Assembly: GCF_003254625.1 (NCBI RefSeq) | Contig: NZ_QJRJ01000080.1 | Coordinates: forward strand, 248,001-312,000 | Source: Flavobacterium ginsenosidimutans | GTDB lineage: Bacteria > Bacteroidota > Bacteroidia > Flavobacteriales > Flavobacteriaceae | Direction: 5' to 3' | Length of the DNA stretch: 64,000 bases | Shown here: in pieces, positions 25,164 to 33,124 of the stretch | Layout of the letters: the number at the start of each line of letters is the position of its first letter | How positions within the stretch are numbered: the stretch's first letter is position 1 | Translations under genes and position numbers: made by a program | The notes under the pieces: model-generated | What the model was told of the DNA's origin: nothing | Seen by the model: only the letters and a program-made list of their open reading frames with translations | The model's database searches: none

Positions 25164-25193
25164 ATAATAACGGAACGATCGTTCCGTTATTAT
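25164..25193. promoter_or_regulatory. 30-bp perfect palindrome, putative TetR operator for the SDR gene
   Basis: Perfect dyad centred between 25178 and 25179 with core CGGAACGATCGTTCCG (25171-25186) and flanks AATAA/TTATT. It lies 51 bases upstream of the SDR start and repeats the site before the TetR gene. Confidence 0.88.
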
Positions 25194-25314
25194 CAATGTT
25201 AATTTTTAGTTAAAATAAAAAGAAACTTCCCGAAAGCCTTTAATTATAAGGGAAACAACTATTTAACTATAGAGGAAAGAGATTATAAAATGTCGTACAT
25301 TCTTAATTTATCCT

Positions 25315-25322
25315 TAATTTTG
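25315..25322 (+). promoter_or_regulatory. Bacteroidota -7 element for the GAF gene
   Basis: TAATTTTG fits the TAnnTTTG -7 consensus and ends 18 bases before the ATG at 25341. No clear TTG at -33. Confidence 0.45.
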
Positions 25323-25340
25323 TATTAAAAAATAACTCAG

Positions 25341-27710
25341 ATGGATATTCAATTTTTTAAAGAAAGTCCTTTTACCACTATAATTTCATTTCACAAGCTA
25401 ATCGAATCTTTTGAAGAAATTGCTTTATCAGACGTTGATTATAGATCAAATTACGCCAAAGCGATTTTAGAACAAATTGACTTAATTCCGGAACTTAGGA
25501 CTGGAATCCAGGATTATTCAATCATTAAAGACAATGAAGCTTTAATTAAAAATATTTTAGCCGATTTATTTCCAACTGCATTGACGCACAACGAAATAAA
25601 AGCGGTAACGATTCCATTTCAAAATATCTCCTTTAACTATACAGAGCGTTTCAAGAAAATTCTCAAAAATGCGGGAGACGAATTTTACATGGAAATTCGT
25701 GATTTTAGCGAACATCAATTCTATATTAATAACTGCTGTTTGATTTTAAGCTATTATTACAATCAACGTATTGATTTTAATCAGCCATTTTTCTATGACA
25801 TTCCAGATGAAAATGGTGTAGAAAAGCATTATAGAATTTTATACAATGCTGATTTCATGGAAATTATTCCAACTGAAAACTCTGTCCTATTAACTCAAGA
25901 AGATATCGATCAATTGATTGACAATTACAATGATATTGATTTATGGAAATCTAAATTCCCTAAAGGAAGCTGGATTTTAAGAGGTTTCGGAATTGTTTCA
26001 TTGTTTGATGCCACAACAGAAAGTGCTATTTCTATTTTGAAAAGTAATTTGTTGAAACCTGGACCAAAAACAGTTGAAACAGATGAGGAAGTTTCTAATA
26101 TTTTTCAGTCAATTTTTAATCTTCCGAATTTAAAAGTCGGATTTATTATTTACAATCCTGAAGAAGAGAAATTCATCAGACCAGCAAAATATGATAAACA
26201 GATGAAGAGCTTTTTACTTTCTGCCGATCAGGAAGTAGATTGTAAAAATGCTTTTTTTGGATGTTCTTTCGAAAATTTATTGGACAACAGAGAACCTTTC
26301 GTTATTTCTAATGTTAGCAAATTCACAGAAGAATCAACAAATAAAAGACTTGGCGAACATTTACTAAAACAAGGAATACAGAGCTGTATTTTTGCTCCAG
26401 TTATCAAAAGCGGACATTTATTAGGTGTTGTCGAATTGGTTTCTCAAAATCCAAGAGATCTAAACAGCGTAAATGCTACAAAACTAGATTTGGTTCTTCC
26501 TTATTTGACTGACACAATTGATCGTTACAATACGGATATGCAACATCAGATTGAAGCGATTATTCAGCGAGAATATACTACAATTCACCCAAGCGTTTAT
26601 TGGAAATTTAAAAGGGAATCGCAGAATTATTTTCAGAATATGAATCATACTAAAGATTATATTTTTAAAGAAATTGTCTTTAAAAATGTATATCCGCTAT
26701 ATGGTCAAATCGATATAAAAGGTTCTTCTGAGCATCGAAATGAAACCGTGAAAATTGATTTGAAAAGTCAGTTGACGGCACTTTTGGAAATCTTCGATAA
26801 TCAGAAACCAAATTCGAATCTAGTTCTTTTGGAACAAAGAAAATTTGAATTGGAATCGCTTCGAAGCGAATTGGATTTTCCTTTAAAAGCAGATACAGAA
26901 CAGCATATTCAAAGATATATTGAAGAAGAAATTCATCCGATTTTGAAAAATACAAAAGGCAATGCTAAAGATGAGAAATTGGCAGAATTGTATTTTGAAA
27001 AACTGGATGAAAAAACAGGAATGTTTTATCACGAAAGAAAGAAGTTCGACAACGCAATGTCGATTATCAATAAGAGATTAGCAACGGTTTTAGATAGAAA
27101 ACAAGTTGAAGCTCAACAGATTTATCCGCATTATTACGAACGTTTCAAAACGGATGGTGTTGAACATAATTTGTATATTGGAGCTTCGATTTCGCCAACA
27201 AAACCATTCGATATTATGTATTTGCATAATCTCCGTTTATGGCAATTGCAGACTTTATGTGAAATGGAATTGGAACATCACGAACTTAAAGAATCGCTTC
27301 CTTATGAATTGGATGTTACTTCTTTAATTTTGGTTTTCAGTTCTCCGCTTTCTATTCGTTTTAGAATGGATGAAAAACGTTTTGATGTTGATGGAACTTA
27401 TAATGCAAGATATGAAGTCGTTAAAAAACGAATCGATAAATCGAACATTAAAGGAAGCAACGAAAGAATTACTGAAAAAGAGAAAATTACAATTGTGTAT
27501 TCTCAAAACAGCGAAGAAGCAGAATATTTAAAATATATTAAATACTTACAGCACAAGAAAATTCTTGAACCTTCGATTGAGCAATTTGAAGTTGAAGATC
27601 TTCAGGGAGTTTCGGGCTTGAGAGCAATTCGTGTGAAAGTAATTAACAACATTTCAAACTCGAAAATTAAAAAAATAACCTATCAGGATTTATTAGATGA
27701 GCTCAACTAG
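25341..27710 (+). CDS. GAF domain-containing protein, large
   Basis: 789 residues, no signal peptide or membrane segment. Only the middle is recognisable: about residues 230-395 form a GAF domain (FNLPNLKVGFIIYNPEEEKF, CIFAPVIKSGHLLGVVELVS). The N-terminal 220 residues and the C-terminal 390 residues have no family I recognise; the latter is rich in Glu, Lys and long helices. GAF domains bind small ligands or act as dimer modules, so a cytoplasmic sensor is the best guess. Single gene with its own terminator overlapping the stop codon. Confidence 0.82.
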   Translation: MDIQFFKESPFTTIISFHKLIESFEEIALSDVDYRSNYAKAILEQIDLIPELRTGIQDYSIIKDNEALIKNILADLFPTALTHNEIKAVTIPFQNISFNYTERFKKILKNAGDEFYMEIRDFSEHQFYINNCCLILSYYYNQRIDFNQPFFYDIPDENGVEKHYRILYNADFMEIIPTENSVLLTQEDIDQLIDNYNDIDLWKSKFPKGSWILRGFGIVSLFDATTESAISILKSNLLKPGPKTVETDEEVSNIFQSIFNLPNLKVGFIIYNPEEEKFIRPAKYDKQMKSFLLSADQEVDCKNAFFGCSFENLLDNREPFVISNVSKFTEESTNKRLGEHLLKQGIQSCIFAPVIKSGHLLGVVELVSQNPRDLNSVNATKLDLVLPYLTDTIDRYNTDMQHQIEAIIQREYTTIHPSVYWKFKRESQNYFQNMNHTKDYIFKEIVFKNVYPLYGQIDIKGSSEHRNETVKIDLKSQLTALLEIFDNQKPNSNLVLLEQRKFELESLRSELDFPLKADTEQHIQRYIEEEIHPILKNTKGNAKDEKLAELYFEKLDEKTGMFYHERKKFDNAMSIINKRLATVLDRKQVEAQQIYPHYYERFKTDGVEHNLYIGASISPTKPFDIMYLHNLRLWQLQTLCEMELEHHELKESLPYELDVTSLILVFSSPLSIRFRMDEKRFDVDGTYNARYEVVKKRIDKSNIKGSNERITEKEKITIVYSQNSEEAEYLKYIKYLQHKKILEPSIEQFEVEDLQGVSGLRAIRVKVINNISNSKIKKITYQDLLDELN

Positions 27711-27728
27711 ATAGTTGAGCTTTTTTTT
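27701..27728 (+). terminator. Terminator overlapping the GAF stop codon
   Basis: GCTCAACTA (27701-27709) pairs with TAGTTGAGC (27712-27720), followed by T8. The TAG stop (27708-27710) lies in the stem and loop. Confidence 0.92.
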
Positions 27729-27745
27729 GCAGTTTTAAATTATTT

Positions 27746-28007
27746 AAACACATAGAAACATAGATTTTGAAAACCTATAAAAGGCATTTCATTTTTTTTG
27801 AAAAAACATAGCTGTACTTCTACTAATTTATGCGCAAAGCTTTGTCAAAGTTTCAAACTTTGACAAAGCTCTCAGCATTTTGATCTATGTGTGAGAAACT
27901 AGCTTCTTTCTCTATTCTTTTCTGAAATATAAAAAACTATATTTCTATGTGTTTAAAAACATTTCTGTAAAAAAAACTTTGTCAAAGTTTAAAACTTTGA
28001 CAAAGTT
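27746..28007. repeat. CATAG octamers and two copies of a 33-base palindrome
   Basis: CATAG at 27751 and 27759 (8 apart), with reverse words CTATG near 27884 and 27945. Within lie two perfect 33-base palindromes: 27838-27870 (AGCTTTGTCAAAGTTT, one centre base, then its complement) and 27975-28007 (AACTTTGTCAAAGTTT likewise). The second is preceded on the plus strand by an A-run, so on the minus strand it reads hairpin plus T8 and can end the gene at 28016. No ORF is seen in this 305-base spacer. Confidence 0.87.
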
Positions 28008-28015
28008 CTCTAAAT

Positions 28016-29203
28016 CTAGATTGATTTAAAAGCAATCACAAACGCGATTACGGTTATGATAATTCCGACCATAAAAAAGTTATATGCAATTCGGAGTAAA
28101 TTATATTTTCGCTGTAAAACCAATCCTAGATAATACAAATCTTTAATCATGGTGGAATACAAATAATCTCTGTCTTTCATCATTTCATTCATTGCCCAAT
28201 CGTAATCTTCAAGAGGCATTTTATAGAAATTTCCAAAAAACATTAAATTCACTTTTTTAGCTTCCACATCATCTCTTGTAAAAAATCCAGAAGTTACTTT
28301 TGGACGAGTAGAAAGAATCGCAAAAATAATCGTGATCACACTCGAAATCAACATAATAAAAGTTGGAACAACTAAATGTGCATTTTTTGGACTGTCTAAT
28401 TTTGGAATAATAGACGATAATGCAATCGAAATAATAATCGCATTTACTGATAATAAAATATTGGCTTTACTATCTGCAATGCCACTTAAGCGAGTATGAT
28501 TTCCAAGCGTAACACGAAATAAAGTATCAATTCCGCGATCTGGTTTTTCGGCTTTCTCAGCTTTTTCCTTTTTTTTATTTTCTTCTTCGAATGCGGCAGC
28601 GGCTTTCAATTCCTGTTTATTGATTTTTTTCTGAATTAATAATAGATTTTTTTCCTTTAAAGGTTGCCATTTTCTTAAGGCGTAATCTGTATAAAATCTG
28701 TGCTTATTCAATAAGAAATTTAAATTTTCTCTAGTCCATTCAGCATTTGAAAAACTAACTATGCCAGCATTTTTTAATTCAAGACGCAGCAATTCGCAAG
28801 TTGTAGCATATTCCGCTCCCATTAAATGCGCGTAATCTGCATCTCTTATAATTTTTTCTAAATGCGTTCTAGGCTCATATTCTTTAACTGTCGCCAAAAT
28901 TAAACTTGAAACCAGTGCAATAAATTCTTCCGATTTTCCTTTTTCGCGCAAAAAGTCAGCAGCAATTTTTGTACTTTTCTTTTCATGGTTTTCATAACCT
29001 TCAATATATCCAGTGTCGTGAAACCAAGCTGCGACCAAAAGTGCCTCTTTATCATCTCCTTCCACATCTTCTTTTTTACAAAGCTCTTTTACCGCATTAA
29101 CCACTGTAAAAGTATGATTAAAATTATGGTAAGAATATAAATTAGAAAGTTTATCTTTGAGTAAATTACCGACAAAATCCTCGGATTGTTCTATTAGATT
29201 CAT
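28016..29203 (-). CDS. HD domain fused to Pycsar-effector-type membrane domain
   Basis: 395 residues. N-terminal HD hydrolase (about 1-170) with H26/H30, WFHDTGY (HD 62-63) and RDADYAHL (D121). A Lys/Glu/Ala-rich linker (195-222) leads to a C-terminal domain with RLSGIADSKANILLSVNA (239-256) and three membrane helices (about 248-265, 278-298, 374-393), which matches the Pycsar effector membrane family (PycTM/DUF5706). In phage defence, PycTM effectors are triggered by cCMP or cUMP and harm the membrane. No pyrimidine cyclase gene is seen here, so defence is not shown; the HD domain might hydrolyse the signal. Divergent from the phosphoesterase gene by only 26 bases. Confidence 0.85.
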   Translation of the reverse strand: MNLIEQSEDFVGNLLKDKLSNLYSYHNFNHTFTVVNAVKELCKKEDVEGDDKEALLVAAWFHDTGYIEGYENHEKKSTKIAADFLREKGKSEEFIALVSSLILATVKEYEPRTHLEKIIRDADYAHLMGAEYATTCELLRLELKNAGIVSFSNAEWTRENLNFLLNKHRFYTDYALRKWQPLKEKNLLLIQKKINKQELKAAAAFEEENKKKEKAEKAEKPDRGIDTLFRVTLGNHTRLSGIADSKANILLSVNAIIISIALSSIIPKLDSPKNAHLVVPTFIMLISSVITIIFAILSTRPKVTSGFFTRDDVEAKKVNLMFFGNFYKMPLEDYDWAMNEMMKDRDYLYSTMIKDLYYLGLVLQRKYNLLRIAYNFFMVGIIITVIAFVIAFKSI

Positions 29204-29229
29204 AAAGAATATTTTTATACCACTAAATT

Positions 29230-32200
29230 ATGAAATTGTTTTTGGATAATCATTTTATTGCCAAGATTAAAAACTCATCATTAGCAATAATGTCACTATT
29301 CATTGTTTATTCCTGTGCAACGCGCAAACCGCAGTACGGAAAAAATGTTAGTGCCAACGAAACAGAAAACGCAACAGATACTATAAAAATTGCTCATACA
29401 TTTTTTCTTGTTGGCGATGCTGGAAATGCTGACGAAGAACAAGCACAGCAAACTCTGGAACTTTTGCATCAAAAGCTAAAAAAAGCAAGTAAAAAATCGA
29501 CCCTTATTTTCTTGGGTGATAATATTTATCCAAAAGGTTTTCCGAGTGACAAACATCCAGAAGACAAGGCTTTGGCTGAAACTAAACTTACAAATCAATT
29601 AAAATTAACCAAAGATTTTAAAGGAAAAACAATCGTAATTCCTGGAAATCATGATTGGTACAGCGGCATTAAAGGTCTGGAACGTCAAGCGGATTTTGTG
29701 ACGAAATATTTAAACGATAAAAAGAGTTTTCTTCCAAGAAAAACCTGCCCGATCGAAGATGTAAAAATTGACAGCACCACAACTTTGATAGCTGTTGATA
29801 GTGAATGGTTTCTGGAAGATTGGAACGATCATCCGACTATAAATGACAATTGCGAAATCAAAACAAGAGAAGCTTTCTTTGAAGAATTAGAAGGTCTTTT
29901 AAATAAAAACCAAGAAAAAACAGTTGTTTTAGCAATTCACCATCCTTTATTCAGTAACGGAACTCATGGCGGACAATTTTCATTAGAAAAACAATTATTC
30001 CCTTTAGAGCAAAAAATTCCGCTTCCGATAATTGGGTCTTTCATCAATTTATTGCGAAAAACATCTGGAGTTAGTCCGCAAGATATACAAAATAAACAAT
30101 ACACGATTTACACAAAAAGAATTAAAACGCTTTTACAGAAGCAGAAAAATGTAATTGTAGTCTCTGGACACGATCATAACTTGCAATTTATCAGCAAAGA
30201 AAATATTCAGCAAATTATTAGCGGTGCAGGATCAAAATCGGAAGCTGCGAGAGCAATAAATCCTTATGATTTTTCGTATGGCGGAAATGGATATGCAACA
30301 TTAACTATGTTCAAAAGCGGCGACGCAAAAGTTTCTTTTTATGGAAATGAAAACAATAAAGAAAAACTGCTTTTTGAACGCGAAATTATAAAAGCCAAAG
30401 AAATTAACTGGGCTTCAGATATTCCGAATAAGTTTCCTACAACAGTGACCACTTCGATTTATTCTCCAAAAATGACTCAAAAAGGAGCATTTCACAGATT
30501 TTTATTTGGTCAGCATTATAGAAAATATTACAGTCTTCCTATTGAAGCTACAACTGCAACCGTTGATACTTTGAAGGGCGGTTTAAAACCAATTCGAGAA
30601 GGCGGCGGACATCAATCTGTTTCCTTAAGAATGTCTGATCCTCAAGGACGTGAATATATCATGCGCGCCATGAAAAAAAGCGCAACGGTATTTTTACAGT
30701 CAGTTGCTTTTAAAGATCAATATGTAGTAAATGAATTTGAAAAAACATACGCAGAAGATTTCTTATTTGATTTTTACACTACTTCTCACCCTTATTCTTC
30801 TTTTGCAATTGGCGGAATGTCTGATAAAATTGGGCTAAGACATACCAATCCGATTTTATATTATGTTCCAAAGCAAAATGGTTTAGGCGAATTTAATGCA
30901 AGCTTTGGAGATCAATTGTACATGGTTGAAGAGAGACCTGCAGACAATCATTTGGATGGGAAAAATTTCGGAAAACCAGACAATATTATTGGAACTGATG
31001 AAATGATGCTAAATCTTCATAAAGATGAAAAGTATGTTGTTGATGAAAAAGAATATATAAAAGCGCGTTTGTTTGATATTCTTTTAGGAGATTGGGACAG
31101 ACACAGCGATCAATGGCGCTGGGCTGAATATAAAGAAAATGGAAAAGTAATTTACAGACCAATTCCTAGAGATCGTGATCAGGCTTTTGTTAAATATGAT
31201 GGAGCTTTGCTTTCACTTATCATGAATATGCCACCACTTCGCCATATGCGAACTTTTAAAGGCGACAGAATCAATGTGAAATGGCTTGGAAGAGAACCTT
31301 ATCCAATGGATTTGGCATTTCTAAGAACTGCTCAAGAAAAAGATTGGGTTGAGCAGGCGAAATACATTCAAGAAAATCTAACCGATGCAGATATCGATGA
31401 GGCTTTCAAAAACATGCCAAAAGAAGTTCAGGATGAAACAGTTGATGAAATCAAAGCAAAACTAAAAAGCAGAAAAAAAGATCTTCAAAAGTATGCTCGC
31501 AGATATTCTGATGTTTTAAACAAAACAGTTATGATTGCTGGAACAGACAAAAAAGATAAGTTTGTTATAAATCATAATGTAAAAAAAGGAATTGAAATTC
31601 AGGTTTTCAGAGTTAAAAAAGAAGGCGATGAATTGGTTTTTACCAAAAACGTAACGGATGATAAAACCAAAAATCTTTGGATTTACGGATTAGATGATAA
31701 TGACACTTTTGAAGTAAAAGGAGATCAAAAATCTAGCATTAAAATTCGTTTAATCGGTGGCCAGAATAATGATACATATAATATCGAAAACGGAAGAAAA
31801 GTTATTGTTTACGATTTTAAATCAAAAGAAAACACATACAATTTAGATTCTAAAACCCAAACACAGTTAACAGACGATTACGATGTTAATTTATATAATT
31901 ATGAAAGGCCAAAATACAATGTAATTGCAGGGCTTCCAACGATTGGATATAATCCAGATGATGGTGTAAAAATGGGAGTTAATTTAAATTATACGGTCAA
32001 TAATTTCAAACAGAATCCGTACACACAAAGACATATTTTTAATGCATTCTACTATTTTGCGACAGGCGGTTTAGAATTTAATTATGTCGCGCATTTCCCA
32101 GGTTTATTAGGGAAATGGGTTATTGATGTGGAATCTTTATATACCACTCCAAATTTTGCTATGAACTATTTTGGATACGGAAATGAATCGCAATACGATG

Positions 32201-32961
32201 AAGATTTAGGAATGGATTATAATCGTGTTCGTATCAGAAAATTTAATGCTTCGGCCGCTATTCGTCACGTAGGAAGATTTGGAAGTGAATTCAGCATTCA
32301 GCCAATTTTCCAGAGAATGACAGTTGAAGAAACAGAAAACAGATATATAAATATTCCTGGAATTGTAAATCCAGTTGTTTTTGATAGCCAAAATTATGGC
32401 GGTTTGAAAGTTAAATATACTTTCAAAAATTCAGATTTTCAAGCAAAACCAACTTTAGGAATGTTCTTTATGATTGCTGGAACTTGGACGACAAATCTTG
32501 ATCAGACAAAACAGAACTTCCCAACTTTGGAAAGTGCTTTAGGTTTTACACATAAAATCGATCATAATGGTAAATTGATTTTAGCAACTTATGTTAAAGG
32601 AAAAGCGATTTTAAATAATAACTACGAATTTTATCAAGGTGCTTCTCTTGGTGGCGATACCGATTTACGAGGTTTTAGAAATGAGCGTTTCTTAGGAAAT
32701 TCATACTTTTCTCAAAGCTCTGATTTGCGTTTAAGTATTGGAAAAATCCGCAAAACGATTGTACCTTTTACATACGGAATTTTAGGTGGTTTCGACTACG
32801 GAAGGGTTTGGCTTGATGGCGAAGATTCTAGAAAATGGCATCAAGATTACGGCGGCGGACTTTGGCTGAATGCCATAAATGTTATTACGGCTAGAATTTC
32901 TTATTTCAAATCTCCTGATGAAGTTGGAAGGCTGATTTTTGGAGCTGCATATAGTTTTTAA
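29230..32961 (+). CDS. Lipoprotein: metallophosphoesterase, kinase-like middle, beta-barrel C-terminus
   Basis: 1243 residues. Lipobox IVYSC (C29). Calcineurin-like phosphoesterase at about 55-385 with GDAG (62-65), GDNIYPKG (96-103), GNHDWY (139-144), HHPLF and SGHDHN metal motifs. The middle (about 430-760) has LLGDWDRH (618-625) and RPIPRDRDQAF (643-653), a D-x-D-R-H...D-x-D pattern seen in CotH/HipA/FAM20-like kinase folds; this reading is inference. The last 370 residues are Tyr/Asn/Gly-rich beta-strands of a surface-antigen/BamA-like barrel ending ...RLIFGAAYSF. A cell-envelope enzyme anchored through its own barrel is likely. Divergent from the HD-PycTM gene. Confidence 0.82.
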   Translation: MKLFLDNHFIAKIKNSSLAIMSLFIVYSCATRKPQYGKNVSANETENATDTIKIAHTFFLVGDAGNADEEQAQQTLELLHQKLKKASKKSTLIFLGDNIYPKGFPSDKHPEDKALAETKLTNQLKLTKDFKGKTIVIPGNHDWYSGIKGLERQADFVTKYLNDKKSFLPRKTCPIEDVKIDSTTTLIAVDSEWFLEDWNDHPTINDNCEIKTREAFFEELEGLLNKNQEKTVVLAIHHPLFSNGTHGGQFSLEKQLFPLEQKIPLPIIGSFINLLRKTSGVSPQDIQNKQYTIYTKRIKTLLQKQKNVIVVSGHDHNLQFISKENIQQIISGAGSKSEAARAINPYDFSYGGNGYATLTMFKSGDAKVSFYGNENNKEKLLFEREIIKAKEINWASDIPNKFPTTVTTSIYSPKMTQKGAFHRFLFGQHYRKYYSLPIEATTATVDTLKGGLKPIREGGGHQSVSLRMSDPQGREYIMRAMKKSATVFLQSVAFKDQYVVNEFEKTYAEDFLFDFYTTSHPYSSFAIGGMSDKIGLRHTNPILYYVPKQNGLGEFNASFGDQLYMVEERPADNHLDGKNFGKPDNIIGTDEMMLNLHKDEKYVVDEKEYIKARLFDILLGDWDRHSDQWRWAEYKENGKVIYRPIPRDRDQAFVKYDGALLSLIMNMPPLRHMRTFKGDRINVKWLGREPYPMDLAFLRTAQEKDWVEQAKYIQENLTDADIDEAFKNMPKEVQDETVDEIKAKLKSRKKDLQKYARRYSDVLNKTVMIAGTDKKDKFVINHNVKKGIEIQVFRVKKEGDELVFTKNVTDDKTKNLWIYGLDDNDTFEVKGDQKSSIKIRLIGGQNNDTYNIENGRKVIVYDFKSKENTYNLDSKTQTQLTDDYDVNLYNYERPKYNVIAGLPTIGYNPDDGVKMGVNLNYTVNNFKQNPYTQRHIFNAFYYFATGGLEFNYVAHFPGLLGKWVIDVESLYTTPNFAMNYFGYGNESQYDEDLGMDYNRVRIRKFNASAAIRHVGRFGSEFSIQPIFQRMTVEETENRYINIPGIVNPVVFDSQNYGGLKVKYTFKNSDFQAKPTLGMFFMIAGTWTTNLDQTKQNFPTLESALGFTHKIDHNGKLILATYVKGKAILNNNYEFYQGASLGGDTDLRGFRNERFLGNSYFSQSSDLRLSIGKIRKTIVPFTYGILGGFDYGRVWLDGEDSRKWHQDYGGGLWLNAINVITARISYFKSPDEVGRLIFGAAYSF

Positions 32962-32969
32962 AAAAGATG

Positions 32970-33124
32970 CTAAGATACTGAGATACTAAGGTTCTAAGTT
33001 TTTAGCTTTGAGATAAAAAATAGCCACTAATTCACGAATTATTTTTAATTAAAATTCGTCAATTCGTGGCTATTTTTTAACTTAGTAGCTTAGCAACTCA
33101 GAATCTTAGCGACTTAGAGTCTAA
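32970..33124. repeat. Nested composite: CACGAATT hairpin inside CTAAG/CTTAG arrays
   Basis: Outer left array CTAAG/CTGAG at 32970, 32978, 32986 and 32994. Inner hairpin AGCCACTAATTCACGAATT (33022-33040) pairs with 33053-33071. Outer right array CTTAG/CTCAG at 33081, 33089, 33097, 33105 and 33113. The left array begins 9 bases after a stop codon; the right array overlaps the stop of the converging gene (33114-33116). One repeat family sits inside another. Confidence 0.9.

Noticed and set aside
28016..29203. A full Pycsar defence system
   Set aside because: No pyrimidine cyclase gene lies next to the effector-type gene; the neighbours are a phosphoesterase and a GAF protein. Only an orphan effector-like protein can be supported.
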